This document shows, piece after piece, positions 24,936 to 37,972 of a DNA stretch of 64,000 nucleotides. The stretch's first letter is position 1, and each line of letters starts with the position of its first letter. The DNA comes from Eustoma russellianum (lineage: Eukaryota > Streptophyta > Magnoliopsida > Gentianales > Gentianaceae): the NCBI GenBank assembly GCA_036186865.1, contig AP025054.1, positions 434,001 through 498,000 of the forward strand, in the 5' to 3' direction. Position numbers and translations under genes: made by a program. Under the pieces are notes generated by a model, which saw nothing but the letters and a program-made list of their open reading frames with translations, was not told where the DNA came from and did not search any database.

Positions 24936-25097
24936 GAGATGAGATCTCCTCACCGTATATTTCCTCATTCTACTGTTCATCGCTCGACACGTGACAGTAA
25001 AGGGATGGTAATACTAGATGAAGCCCTCATCTAGCTTCACCACCCATTTGCTCCCACATGTCGGACGGTGGCAGTGTGGGTGAGATGATCCTGTCTC
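24936..25097. mobile_element. Foldback MITE, same family, copy B
   Basis: The left end GAGATGAGATCTCCTCACC matches the family consensus and the right end GGTGAGATGATCCTGTCTC is its inverted copy. The interior ACACGTGACAGT, CTAGATGAAG and CATCTAGCTT matches copy D. The flanking 9-mers (AGTAAACGT and ATTAAATAG) agree only in part, so this is an older copy or its ends are misplaced by a base or two. Confidence 0.75.
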
Positions 25098-25349
25098 ATT
25101 AAATAGGCAATCATTTGTTGTGGACTTGTTTTTTCTTTTTTCCCATAGACAAACAAAAAAATTCAGGTTTCCAAATTGTACTGTTAGTTACATTTTCATT
25201 TTTCAACTGTGGCGTATTCAACGTCAACGATCAAAGATGGCGGGTCACTACCTGCTCTTATACTAATCTCTGGAGCAAAGCCCAATAACTCTAGTTATGT
25301 GGGTCTTTATCGCTACAGCTCTAAAAAACTTCGTGGCTGATAGAAATAA

Positions 25350-25595
25350 GGAGTTCAACGGCTTCCTAGGTTGGTAAGACATGCATTGTCAGGAACCAAC
25401 ACAAAGTGGTTACTGTAAACTGGAATAACAATCATCTAACCCAATTGACACGGATACAATGTGATAGTCATTACTGGTCCAGACAGCAGTAAAGGACTCA
25501 CGTTATGCGTGTTCTAGTTCGAACCTGCGACTTTCTGAAGCAATGTCCCAACCTGAGTACCAAGTGAGCTATGTCTTGAGGGTTGATTCTTATAC
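25350..25595 (-). mobile_element. tRNA-headed SINE, minus strand
   Basis: Read on the minus strand, the head has an A-box-like TAGCTCACTTGGT (25571-25559) and a B box GGTTCGAACTA (25525-25515), the internal RNA polymerase III promoter of a tRNA-derived SINE. The body continues leftward to about 25350, where CAACGGCTTCCTAGGTTGG matches other SINE copies in the window. Confidence 0.7.
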
Positions 25596-25619
25596 TAATC
25601 TCAACTGTATTGCAGCCAA

Positions 25620-25702
25620 TAATGACAGACAGTTCATTTATATATACATATATATATATATACACGTGTGTGTATATGTATATATATATGTATGTATATG
25701 TA
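25620..25702. repeat. TA/TG microsatellite
   Basis: Alternating TATATA, TGTGTG and TATGTA over about 80 bp. Confidence 0.9.
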
Positions 25703-26604
25703 TGGTGCGTGATCGATATTAAAATTAAAAGGTTGTACTAAACAAACCTTATTATTATGCTATTGTATTATGAACGATATGCATGGGCCTATCATTTTAT
25801 ATATTTGCATCCCTTACAAATTCAGCATTGCTCTTGTAATGTGAAATGTAGTTTCAGTACTTTTGTTGTCTACTTTGGTACTCATCAATTATACTCATTT
25901 TAAAGTAAACAAAATAAATTGAAACTACTTATCCACCTGCACTCATCAAATCATTCAGTCACTTAGGCAAGCCAGAATTGGTATAAATTTTAACTTGGTA
26001 GTTAACCAACTACACTACATGTCATCTTTATAGTTAATTTTTGGCTTACAACCTAAAAGAAAATGGATTAGATGGTATATTTAGATTCATATTATAGACA
26101 AGTGATTCTCACTAAGTTGATATTTTTTTTTAAATAATTGTTACGATTTCAGTGCATTATTACTAACATGATATATATATTTTTTTGAACCGACTAACAA
26201 TATTTAATGGTTACTTTTTGACACAATAAAATTTGCTCGAACAGCTTACCATCTTATATGGACTTTCCGATTATTATATATCGATAGATACATATTCTTG
26301 TGACATTAAGGGACTGATTAAGTGAAAGAAAAATTAGACACCACATATACGACCAAACTAAAGTTGCAATATGTCATATAATCTATATTATTCTTATATA
26401 TATATATTAACTTCTTGATTTGACCTTTCCACTGGAAACGCATCATGATACTTGTGCAGAAACACGGAATAACAAAACTGCTGGAATCAATACTATCTAG
26501 TCGACGTAAATTATCAAAATTGGCCAATGATTCCTCATAAAGCAACTTTGTTTCTTCATGGGAAAACTGAAAAGGAGGTGAAAAAAATAGAGCAACTTTT
26601 TCAC

Positions 26605-26792
26605 GGATCGGGATCACTCTGACTCCGTGTCCCACACCTCCTATGTGCCACGTGTCACCGGGTCATTTAATACCCCCTAAAGAAGGGTCAAGAGATCTGT
26701 TCCCCTTTTTCACCCAACCTCACCACTCTCTGTGTGCCACCTGCCACCAAGTCATTTAATACCCCTAAAGAGGGGTCAGGAGATCTGTTCCC
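26605..26792. mobile_element. Foldback MITE, same family, copy C with internal duplication
   Basis: Perfect 9-bp flanks CTTTTTCAC at 26596-26604 and 26793-26801. The left end GGATCGGGATCACTCTGAC and right end GGTCAGGAGATCTGTTCCC match the family ends. Inside, a segment starting TGTGCCAC and ending CTGTTCCCCTTTTTCAC is present twice (from about 26644 and about 26733), so a third copy of the flanking 9-mer lies within the element (26703-26711). This suggests tandem duplication across one end and its target site. Confidence 0.82.
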
Positions 26793-27019
26793 CTTTTTCA
26801 CGGAGTTCCCATGGGGACGGAATCAAGGTTTTTTTCCCCTTCAGAAATGGAGACACGAAACTTAACTACTAATCCGCGTTGTCGTCGAACGTCTTTTGGA
26901 ATCGAAATTACAGTGGACTCACTCCTTCCATTCTTTGTAAATTTATACATGATATATAGATACATGATGCTACCATGTGGTTGTGAATAAACTAAAACAC
27001 TACGCACCGATGAGAATAA

Positions 27020-27265
27020 ACTATTGTTGACTCAAGAGATAGGATTTGTTCTAAGAGATCAAGAGTTCGATTATAGGGTGTGAGTGTTCCATTGCAGCTA
27101 GGTCGAATGACTAGTTTGCAAGGGGACAGCTTATGTGAGTCACTGCGTAAGTTTTCACCCAACCTAGGAGGCTGCTGGACTCTTGATTTACATCCTCCAC
27201 AATACTCCGGATGAGTTGGGGTGTAAGGTTGTGTCCGTTGTGAGTATTAATTATATGATTTATAC
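27020..27265 (+). mobile_element. tRNA-headed SINE, plus strand
   Basis: The A-box-like TTGACTCAAGAGAT (27029-27042) and B box GAGTTCGATTA (27063-27073) are followed by a body with GTCACTGCGTAAG and CACCCAACCTAGGAGGC. The reverse complement of that body recurs at 36310-36360, and a relative of it at 25350 and 49790. Ends near GTTGTGTCCGTTGTGAG. Confidence 0.75.
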
Positions 27266-29897
27266 CTAAGCTTGAAGGGTTATGTCTTTTAAGTTAAGAG
27301 ACACAATTTTTCATTAAAGAGACATGTCTATTTATCAAAAGGATCGTTTACAGAGGCCCTCAGGGTTAGGGAATGACCTTCTGCTCCAAAAACAAACTAT
27401 TGTTATAATATATCTATAAGAGACTTACTCCTTTTGAACTAATGGACTAATTAGGACGGAAAAAACTGGAACTAATCTACTGATAAACATCATTGCATTT
27501 TTTTAAGGATCAAAGTTCAACACCTATCCCCTCCCAATGTTTGTGTCTAGAAGAAAATATTGGATGAAAAACTTTTTCCCTGTAACCTTAAAACATCTTA
27601 TTTCTTCATAAAAAAGTAACAGGAAAAGTGTAAAGGACAGATTGAGAGAAGTCCTGGTCTCCCTCAATTTCTTTCAGAAATATAGGAACAAAATCACCTC
27701 GAATTAGGCAAACTTAAGTAATAATCCTCGTGCTTAAAAAAAAAAAAATAAGGTAATAATTCACGCTGTGGTTGAACTTTTTTTTTTTGTCCTTTAATCG
27801 AAATTATAGTGGACACGCTCCTTCCTCTACTGTAATGATATTTTCTTTAATTGTTTTCATACTTGCTTGGATTCGAATGCAGGTTATCACCCTGACACAC
27901 AATATTTTCGTAGCATTAGGTTAGTTCAAATAATATAAAGCAATATAGCGCCGGAGGGAAGGAATTTGAATTGATTTAATGTTAAAGAACATGACACTTC
28001 CTCATGATAAGCAAAGTTTGAATCTTATTATGTAAACAGGGGGAAAGAAAAGAGAAAAAAAAGGATAAGAATACACACTGGATGAAAGAGTTTTCTAATC
28101 TTAAAACATCATATTAATTGAGAAGAAAAGAAAAAATCTTAAACAAAATCTACGAGATCCAATTTTCAGTGACCGATAAAAGTCTTATAGATTTAAAAGG
28201 TTGTTAAATTTTTTATTTATCTAACAGAAGAAAAAGGGAAAAAAGATAAGACCTGGTCACCCTCAATTTCCTGCCGTCCATCGTGTGAAAGCATGCTTTA
28301 AACCTACTCTCATTACTAAACGGCAGTTTGACTTTTAGACCATTGTTCCCACGACCTTCCTAATCTGCCCACAGCATCCTATCCATATCTGCCACGTGTG
28401 TGACTATATTTTTAATTTCCTAACCTAAAAAAAAAAACAAAATCTAGAATTCCATTGAGAAAACAAAATTCAGAATAATTTAGGAAAACTTCTATCATTT
28501 CCGCTGCTCTCTAGCACTCCTGGTCTAAATATTCAAATATAAGGTGCAAAGGTAGTTTTACCATCTCATATAAATATATCGTCTTACTGGTGCTTGTTAC
28601 AAAAATTGATAATGTGTCTTATATTAATTTTGTTTTTCGCTAAGGATGCACGATTAATCTGATTGACTTAATTATTTCGCAGACATTTTGTGTTTAACAA
28701 AAAATCGGTTAAGTCCATTCATATATGACCATAAAAAAAAACGTTCAACGACATATGTCATGTGATTGAAATTGATAAACTACGATTCATCTTGAAAGTG
28801 ATTTGACTGTTATTTAAGAAAAATTGTAGCCAAAGATTGCTCTTTCAAGTTACATAACCTCTTTTTGCAGGAAATTGAATTAAAAAGGGATCAAAATGGA
28901 AGTTACTTATTATGGAAAAATTACTCAAACTACAAAATTTCTCAATGCGTTCGTAACTGGTTTGGGTTCGAACTTGTGTTATCTCTACAACAAGGAATGT
29001 TGTTCACATTCGAAATTTGTCAATCTTTCAATCTTGTACAACCATATTTTGGGATGGAGCGTTATAGTTATTGAGAAATGATACGTGAGCCATTAATGCA
29101 GTTCTTGTACGAGGTCAGACTTTGTATAACTAGATCTAAGACTGTGATTTTGTGATAATACATACGAACTTAAGAAGAGATATTGAATCATAATTTCTTG
29201 GTTTTACTCGGTTTTGATATGATTTGATTAACTCGTTTTTTATTTCTCACATTCTTCTATAATACCAAAAGAACAATCTTTTATACAAAACAGTGACATT
29301 GTTTATCAAAATTGATTGCCCTATATTAAAGAAATTGTTAGAAAACTAAAGTAGATGTCATATGATTACTTTATATTCTCCGTATAAATACTCTACTCTC
29401 TCTATATTTTTATTTTTATCTATTGTAAATTGTCTGTCCACATACTATAAAAAAATAATAGTAGTTAAATACTAACTTGTCCTTATTAAATGTGTGGGTG
29501 TACAAAAACAAAAGACACTTTTAATGACAAAATGAGAAATATAATCATTAAAGTAACTTTTCGCTAGTTTTTTCCCCTAAAGAATAGTTGACATGAACGG
29601 TTTTTTAAACAGACAAACTATTTTAAATCAAATGAATCTAAATTTAATTATTTAAAAGTGAAAATTCGTTATTATATTATAGATAGTGATCGGGACGGTG
29701 GCATCGAAAAATGTCCAGAAATGAAATGTGGACTGCGTTTTATGTGCGTTATTTATTTTCCCTTCTCACACCCTCGACCTTTCTGTAATGTTGATTTGTT
29801 TGAAAACGTGTCTCCACGTACGCTCTCTTCCTCCTCCTCCTCCTCCTCATCATCATCGTTTTCCTTCTCTCCCCTCTCTCTTGAATTCAACGAAAGG
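27266..29897. other. AT-rich gap and hydrolase upstream region
   Basis: No coding content recognised; overlapping open frames at 28865-29081 show no family features. From about 29840 a run of TCC/TCA triplets forms the probable 5' UTR of the hydrolase. Confidence 0.55.
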
Positions 29898-32800
29898 ATG
29901 CCATTTTGCAACGTGGGTTCTTACCAGAATGAAGGCGATGCAGCTGGAAATAATGGAATCAAGATTTTCTATAGGACCTACGGTCAAGGTCCGGTCAAAG
30001 TACTCTTGATCATCGGTAATGAACGATTTAAAGGATGCTCTGTTTTGTTTTTTTTGTTTTCCCGAACTTTGTATTAGGGATTGACTTTCTTAAAAAGAAA
30101 GAAATTTTATTTTGTTAGGATTGGCTGGTACTCATAATTCATGGGCACCTCAAATAAAGGCGCTTGCCGGAACGGTGGAGCCAAATGACGATGAATCGCC
30201 GGCCGGAGATCGGAGCTCCGACGGGGAAAATGGGAGCTTGGGAATTGAAGTATGTGCATTTGACAATCGTGGGATGGGCCAAAGCTCTGTGCCCACCAAA
30301 AAATCATCGTATACGTGAGTTCTGCTTCCTTCTGTTCAAATCTCCGTTTTGAAATTTGCTAAAACAAATTTAAAATGGTTTCATATTTAATCTCATTTGA
30401 TTAGTCTTCTAGAACAGTTCATAAATTTTAAATCTTGATCTAGATACATAATTGTCTTTTTTAGTTGTTCTCTTAAAGGATGCAATCATTATTGAACTTT
30501 TTATCATGGAACATTAATTCCTTTCTTCTGTATCATTTTTTTTATCATGGAACATTAATTCCTTTCTTCTGTATCATTTTGTTCGATTAGTCTCTTAAAA
30601 AGGGGGTCTTTAAAGTTGTATTTTGGAGTTTACTTTTTCTCTGGTAAGAAAAACCCAAAATATCTATCTTTGAAATGATATTAATGGCAACCGCAGGAAC
30701 ATTAAATGTGGGATATGGTTTTGATGTTTAGAGGCCCCAGTGGACGTCTAAAGACGGGAAGTTTATGGCTTTTAGCGAAGCCTTTCAGTTTCCAAAATGG
30801 AGACGTCCAGAAGTGTGAAAAGGAAACTAAACGTGGATGTTTGCTTGTTTAATTGATTTCTACAGAACAACAGTTATGGCAAAAGATGCAATTGCTATGT
30901 TGGATCACTTGGGCTGGAAAAAGGCACATGTTTTTGGACATTCAATGGGTGAGTTATTTAGAAGTAACTAATAGTCAATACCATTTAATTGGGAGTATCT
31001 TTAATTACCAGTCGCTTGTGATATCCTCTGATCTAAGAGTCGATTCCACTGTGGAACAGGAATTGTTTCAAATTCTTCCTTTGCTGTACTTTTGCTTAGG
31101 TTAAGTATTTGGATATTGTTGTATAAACCAGCATTCCAAAGGGTGAATGCAGGCTTTGTATAAGCATTCCAAAGGGTTGATCTTTTTTGACAGTAATGAT
31201 AGCAATGCAGATTTGCGTAGGTTACATTTCTAAGTGCATTTACTAATTATGCAGGGGGGATGATTGCTTGCAAAATGGCAGCAATGGTGCCTGACAGACT
31301 GTTGTCTTTGGCTTTGCTAAATGTAACAGGTGGTGGTTATGAATGTTTTCCAAAGGTACATTGTCATTTTGAGTATTTTTCTTATGGTGTATTCCTTGAA
31401 CATTCAAAAATATATATTAAAAAAAAAGCTGCGGATCAAATACATCAGTAAAGCAAATGATGAATTCAAAAGAAGAAGAAAACAAATGCAGTATCCTAAA
31501 TTTTTTCCAACCACCTACTTTACACGTTTGTAGTGGCAATGTATTATGTGTGGATGTTCTTGAAATTCCACGCAAAGAACCAACGTCCTATGTCAGAATG
31601 ATTTTTGATATCAGCAAAACTGATAGAAGAAGAGGAAGTTATCTGCAAAACGGATAGAAGAAGAAATTATATTAAAATAGCCTTACTGATTGCAGAAAAC
31701 GTATATCCTGCTCTTCCACAGCCATTCTCTTCACTTCTGATTTCTGCTGTCGCTCAATAATGATCTGGCTAAGTTGCTATAAAATCCTCATCTTTATGGA
31801 ACTGCAAGAGTATCAACATTTACAAGATATAAGATCAGAAAGGGATTTCATATCAACAAGCTAATAAGCATTATGATATCAGTGATCAGTCTTTTCTTGG
31901 AATATGTGCAATCTATGCAGAGTGTCACGAGAAAGATGTACTTGTGGTTATGTTTATAGGCTTTTGTCACTCTTGCAGATAGATCGTCAGACATTGTCAA
32001 TTGCTGTTCGTTTCATGAAGGCAAAAACTCCTCAACAAAGGGCAGCAGTTGATTTAGATACACACTACTCAAAGGTCAGAAATAAGTGCCCTAATTTTTC
32101 AGCGAGGAAAAGATGAGTGAACGTCATTCATTTTTATGTCGAAATCCAAGATTTTTAACTAGAACATTCCTATGCAAGTTGTCACTCATGTTTCAGTGGA
32201 AAATCATATAAAATGAGACATAGTAAATTACACTTGTCGAAAACATTACCTGCTCTTAAAGTGAATGAAGCCAGAAGAGTAAATTCTGCTGCCTAAGATG
32301 TTACTGACAGGAGGAATTGTGCAAAAATCTTTGCAGGAATATCTTGAGGAGCTTGTTGACAACAAAACAAGAAGAGAAATCTTATACCAAGTAAGGCATG
32401 AAGATCACTGCTCCCAATTTCCATTGCACCTCCTCTGATAGAAATTTAGAGCTTGACATGCTTATGATAGTTTTACATCTTTAGTACAACTTTCACTCTT
32501 CTGGTTCCTTCAATAGCTATTTATCATATTCTATGCCATTCTACTGGATATCATAATGCTCACCACATGCGTATTTGGCAGGAGTACGTGAAGGGTATAT
32601 TGTCAACTGGGATGCAGTCAAATTATGGATTTGAAGGTCAAATAAATGCATGCTGGACTCATAGTGTATCACGTGGAGACATTGAAGCAATATGTGCAGC
32701 TGGATTCCTTGTATCAGTTATTCATGGAAGGTAACCCCATTCTCTTACAGTAAATGTTGCTGCAACAGTTTCAGTGACAAGAATTTAAGATTAGTAAGCA

Positions 32801-33863
32801 AAGGGTTTTCAATGCAGACATGATGTTATTGCTCAATTATGTCATGCGAAAAGGCTGGCAGAGAAATTATGGCCTAATGCCAAAATGGTAGAACTCCATG
32901 GGGGACATCTAGTTAGTCACGAGAGGACTGAGGAGGTATGTGCTGTTTCTAGTCAGGGCACGTAAAAGAGATAGCAGGAAGCTTGTACCATTAATAATTG
33001 GTTCCCATGTTCATTCTAGACTGCAAGCATGCTTATGACAGATATGTATACTTCCCAATCCCCTAACCCAAAAACCAAGGAACTAAATTTCTCATCTGTT
33101 CACAATACTGTGGTGAAATAGTGTGAAGACATTTAGCTTGAGAATTGGATACCTGCCTCTATGGTGACATTATACATGTCTTCAGGTGAACAATGCCCTT
33201 CTTGAACTGATCCAAGCAGCAGAGAAAAGAGTAAACCCAAAAAATTGGACAAACTTGCCTGAGGAAAGACCTGGTAAGTAGTTGGTGTTTTCATTTGTTC
33301 TTTCTCCTTCACATACAGCAGCAAGCAGATGACTAGTGCCTTCCACTCGTTGATTTTTTTAATGCTAAATATTTTTCGCCATACTGCTGCATATCATCTA
33401 CCCACTCGAGCTTTCTCATTTGCAGTTGATCTGCCTACGATGATGTTAATGGCTCTTAACCTGTTGCCTTAAATCTTATCAACCTACTAGCTGGCTTGTA
33501 ACTAGAATTGGATAAGTGGTCTAAAGTTCTGAACTCCCCCATACCGTTGAGCAATGCAAGCCCAACACTTCTTCAAAATGCTGCAGCACCATTCATTAGA
33601 AGATCACATCTTTACTGAAGAAAAGCCATGCTTACTTGACGGAACTTTCTTCTGGAACCTTTTCAGGGTGGATTTCTACTTGGATAATGTCTGGTGCACA
33701 CAATTCTGGAGAAGTAACCAGTTTGAATTCCAAGGTCAACTTCATAGCAAAACTGCACATATTCCTTGTTTACTTCTTTGGTCTATTTGTATTGGCTTTC
33801 GGATACATGAGAAGATCCATAAGAAGCCTGAGACCGGTGAAAGTAGGAGCTGCAATGACATAA
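29898..33863 (+). CDS. Alpha/beta-fold hydrolase with C-terminal membrane anchor
   Basis: Ten exons: 29898-30015, 30119-30314, 30866-30948, 31255-31355, 31979-32074, 32337-32390, 32582-32730, 32818-32935, 33186-33273, 33667-33863; 1200 nt, 399 residues. The start MPFCNVGSYQNEG fits the family; the frame opens further upstream but only into low-complexity 5' UTR. The core shows VKVLLIIGLAGTH (oxyanion strand-loop), CAFDNRGMGQSS, nucleophile elbow G-H-S131-M-G-G, VIHGRHD268V (acid) and HGGH296LVSHERTEE (histidine), so the triad is complete. An insert rich in D, E, S and G (about 55-75) follows the first helix. A single hydrophobic helix (about 364-382) followed by Arg residues near the C terminus suggests tail anchoring. 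The family occurs throughout plants with poorly known substrates; esterase/lipase activity is inference. Confidence 0.92.
30501..30580. repeat. 41-bp tandem duplication in hydrolase intron 2
   Basis: TTATCATGGAACATTAATTC plus 19 further bases at 30501-30539 recurs without change at 30542-30580. A perfect copy implies a recent event. Confidence 0.95.
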
Positions 33864-36289
33864 ACTAACAGCAATACAGCCTGGTTACTGGTATGTTCTT
33901 GGTCACACCTTGAATCTAACATTTTCAGGATTTCCTAACGTTATCAGACATTATTTTACATCCCTTGTTTCGACAGGGTTTGTTTGCAACATCCTTGATT
34001 GGGAATTCGCCTCTGTTACATGCAGCAAAAATAACTCAATCAAGACTACACGGAAGGATCTGACGGCTTCAATAGCGTGACATGATCCAGGACAGTTTTT
34101 TGGTGCCTTAGGACATAACAACATTGGAGCTTGCCAAAACTGTAACATACTATGATTGCAAAATTTGAGGCAGATTAAGCATTACAAAATGGCTTGCCTC
34201 GTGGGTGCCCTTCCAGTTTTAGAAGTCTCAAGGGGCACTATGGTTTCAAGCAACCATTCTGCTGTACTGTATATGATGATCAAAATTATTTGGATGCTAT
34301 TAAAGGCAAAAAGTCACTCCTTTATTTCTGGCTATAATTGCCCTGTTTAAGTTTATACAACTAATAGAACGCGACAATTAACCAAAGAGAAAGCAAACAT
34401 ATACATAAGCAATGTACCAAACGCCAAGCCCGAAGGGAATTAAAGTTAATAACAATCGGGTTATTCCTGTAGGTTATGATCAAATACTGTAGCAGTCTTG
34501 AATGTTAAAAATGTTTACCACACAAATGTTTAGAAGTACAGTCTAGCTATTTTGTATGTATGAATTTAACTGAAAATGTACTGTTGCCTACAATGATGTA
34601 GTTCTAGCGGATGCAGCCAAACCATCTAGCGAATGCAGCCAAACCAAAGGGGTATAAAACTTCTATATTGGAAGAAAGGAAAAAGATAAAGTGTAAAGAG
34701 AGGGATAAACTTTCTAAGATAAAAACTTTTAATTAAGACATGATGGACATGTCAGAAATTAAGACATACAATGCGGTTAGACTCATCTTTATACCGTAGC
34801 TGTCTACTATCATTTAGACTGTCTAGAGTTGCATAATCAAAAGGAGAAATCGGCCTTACAGTTCAAAATAAGAACCATACAAATATAAGGTCAAACTAGT
34901 ATTGGGACTAAAAGGAAACCAAAGAATTATATATGATTAACCTTCTTCACACAGGGATGGTCTTTCAGGATTAGAATCAACAAGAATATACTTTTTCAAG
35001 AAAAACAAGAAGTTAAAAGAACTAGCAGAACAGTAACTGCCCATCAGAACTAAGAATTTCCGAAGCGAGAAACACAAAAGAAAGATGCGTATCATCAGTA
35101 GTAGTAGTAAAAAGTAAAAACCTTCCCAAGAACTCAAGCCGTACATATTATAACAGCAGTTAATCAACCTTATTTGATCTATTCAGCCAAAAAGAGAACA
35201 TTTTTATACATCGTCACATGCAATCACAGCAATCATATCTTTGAAGTAGAAAAAAAGCTGCTTCTTACCGTAATCACACTGCTCATCCATAGAAAAATCA
35301 GAAAAAAGATGTAGCTAGTCGAACCCCCCACGTGACTGACCAAAAAAAGGCGGCGCCGGCGCTACGCTCCGGTGGTATCTATACAAAAAAGAAGATCAAC
35401 GCCGCGACAAAAAAAAGACTGTTGGAATTTCTTACTTGTGACGAGGCTAATCTTTCAGAGGAAGATGAGAAAATTAAAGGTGGCGTCAGTTACACACTGA
35501 CTGCAGCTTTTGCGATGGCGTATTGTTATTGGGTTATGCTGTAAGAATATTCTGATATGCTAAGGTATCCGCATTTTGATTCCAACAAGTAAAACAGCGG
35601 CTACACTGCCAACAGAGCACCACCCAGTTGCCCTACGTGTCTGACCCAATCAGCCATTGAATAAAATAGAAAAATATTTGTTTAACATCAAAATTCTACG
35701 ATCATCGTTTCTTTGTGTGTGTTCTTTTTTCCATTGTGATTCGACCATTCATTTCATGTTTGTCTTTCTGAAAAGGATGCGTTAAACAAAACACAGGGTT
35801 CGTGATTAAATCAAGGTTTGACATTGGAATTGATTGTATTTTGAGGTGACGTCTTTGAGAATAAAATAGACATGTATGTCATATATATGTTCTTCCAAAC
35901 ACCGAGTTAAATACGTATGGCGATGATTACATGATATTGTGAGGTGTTTATTGATGATGTGTGATGAGATAATATTTTTTTAGATCATTATATATTATAT
36001 ACTTTATACGTGTTTTACTAATAGGTGTCAAATTATATTTTTATTAGCATGTATTTTTTAAAAAAAAAAAATTAGCTAACGTGGAACAACAATTTCAACA
36101 GAAATTTAGGTATTGGTGTTGTTGTTGGCACTAGTGATGTACATTTGTACTTGATCAATACAAAATAACTTAGCATTGTATGCACCTAACCATTTCAATA
36201 TAAATTTGTACTTTTGTTGTTTTGCCTATCCTTTCAAGTAGTTAGCTTTACTTACAAATTTTGGAAGGTCTCCACCCTCTCAGCCCTAA
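33864..36289. other. Hydrolase 3' UTR and intergenic DNA
   Basis: Mostly non-coding. A short direct repeat GCGGATGCAGCCAAACCA / GCGAATGCAGCCAAACCA sits at about 34607-34645. The one protein-like stretch is listed separately (35314-35541). Confidence 0.55.
35314..35541 (+). pseudogene. Protein-like fragment without an ATG start, unrecognised
   Basis: An open frame with gene-like composition (KKAAPALRSGGIYTKKKINA, then KKRLLEFLTCDEANLSEEDE) stands out from the AT-rich surroundings by its GC-rich start (GGCGGCGCCGGCGC). The frame has no ATG: it is open upstream through GTG and lacks an initiator. AAAG|GTGGCG at about 35478 could be a splice donor. I do not recognise the family. It may be an exon relic or a fragment carried by a transposon. 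Confidence 0.3.
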
Positions 36290-36445
36290 TAAATATTATG
36301 GATGATGCAAATCAAGAGTTAAACAGCCTCCTAAGTTGGGTGAGGATTTACGCAGTGACCACAGAATGTGTCCTCCCGCAAAATAGGCCGCAATGGAATA
36401 CCCATACTATGTGTGTCCATGAGATCAAACACTTGATCTTTTAGA
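36290..36445 (-). mobile_element. SINE fragment, minus strand
   Basis: CCTCCTAAGTTGGGTGAGG and TTTACGCAGTGAC are the reverse complement of the body of the SINE at 27020-27265. The B-box-like end GTTTGATCTC lies at about 36420-36430. It is truncated or diverged at the head. Confidence 0.6.
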
Positions 36446-37339
36446 CATAATCATAACTCAAATATGCGCTAGGGCATAATGAAACAAATTTTTGTATACG
36501 AGAATCCAGTCTCAAAAATAACACATCTTTTTGTGAATTTAAGCCACGTGCATTTCTCTTAAAAAAGAACAAATCAAACTCGTTTCTTGATTCATCAACA
36601 AAAGTTTTTATATATACATTGATTCAAACTTTTGTTTGTGATTATATTCTAGTTGTCTATTCTTTTTTCTGTTTCCGTACCATAAAATAATTTACTTATT
36701 AGTTTTGTATGGCCAAAATCGCTTATGTTACGTTAAAAACGTCCACCAACATATCACCGAGTAATAGTCAAGTACCTATATATGGTTGCTGTTACAACTT
36801 CAAAGGTGCTTCCTAATATTTTACTACAGTTCGAAATACATATGTCCGTTCACTTGAGGAGAAACCCTCCATATTATCAATCACATTAACTATATTTGCA
36901 GAGTAAAGTATCTAACTATAAGATTAAGCAATCACAATGCAAATCGTTACATAAATACTATGTGATACCGTCCAAAGACGGTGAAATGCACGTTCGAAGT
37001 CTTGTACTTTTTGCACTTTGCAGCACATGCGCATATCATTGTTTGTTTCTATGCACATTTGAATGATTAAATTTTGCAAGAGTTGATCAAATATTCCGAT
37101 GGCACTTGTCATTATTGGTTTCTACGGTAGAGATTTAGTTTTGAGATATACGCATATCCGGACAATTTGGTTGGTGAATTTTGGAATCAAAGGATGAGTA
37201 TCAAAGAAATGATACGTATTTTTTTTTTTTTTTGTGTAAAAGGTATGCGAAGAATATCAAGCCCATCGATTAATACGTATGGGTTTTATTCGGGTATTAA
37301 AACTTATTATTCCATTCGGACATGTCATAGCATGCTGTT

Positions 37340-37556
37340 ATCGCAAAGTGACGCCACCACCTCGATGTCATTGTGTTGCCACCCGCAACCCTTCTCGTTG
37401 TCACCACCCCGCCAATGCCACCTCATCGTCCCACCACTACTGCCACCATTCCGCCACTACTGTGCCATCACGTCTCACCATGTGACACCACCGCTGCACC
37501 ACTGTGCCCTACCATGTGTCACCACCATCCCACACCGCGACACCACTGTGTACGGC
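37340..37556. repeat. CCAC-rich low-complexity tract
   Basis: About 215 bp of degenerate CACCAC, GCCACC and CCACTAC units on the plus strand. Several overlapping open frames here are only products of the repeat. Confidence 0.85.
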
Positions 37557-37734
37557 ATTTAATTTCCATTTTCTCTAAAATATTTTAAACATTTATAATA
37601 TTGATACTCATTCCAACTTTTATACTAAATATATATGCATTTATAACTCAAACTAATTATGATTCAAACATCTATCATTACAATTCCAAAAAGGTTGAAT
37701 CCAACCAGTAAAGGTCACTGCCACATCCAGTCCC

Positions 37735-37972
37735 AAAGGTAGTGTAGGGAGGTAAATCAGGTACCCAACGGCACGCTAGCAGGAGCTTGGTCATTTACAC
37801 AGTAGTCTGCATAAAGAGCCTCCAGCACTGTAGGCAAGCCTACATGCCAAGAACCTCCCACACTATGCACTTGCTGGGAAGAGGCTTTCTTGTCTTTGGC
37901 AAGAATTGAACCCCTCACCTCTCTTTCGAAAACCCCTGTCCGAAACCAGTTGGGCTATGTCCTGGAGACTAT
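37735..37972 (-). mobile_element. tRNA-headed SINE, minus strand
   Basis: On the minus strand, A-box-like TAGCCCAACTGGT (37957-37945) and B box GGGTTCAATTC (37913-37903) head a body of about 170 bp with AAGCCTCTTCCCAGCAAGTG and TACCTCC. GGACATAGC at the very start is shared with the other tRNA-headed copies. Confidence 0.75.

Noticed and set aside
29658..30077. Open frame starting 240 bp upstream of the hydrolase start
   Set aside because: The extra N terminus is AT-rich and then a serine run from TCC repeats, with no family similarity. MPFCNVG at 29898 fits the family.
37167..37588. Three overlapping frames of 68-131 residues
   Set aside because: Translations of a CCAC-rich low-complexity tract, open in all three frames.
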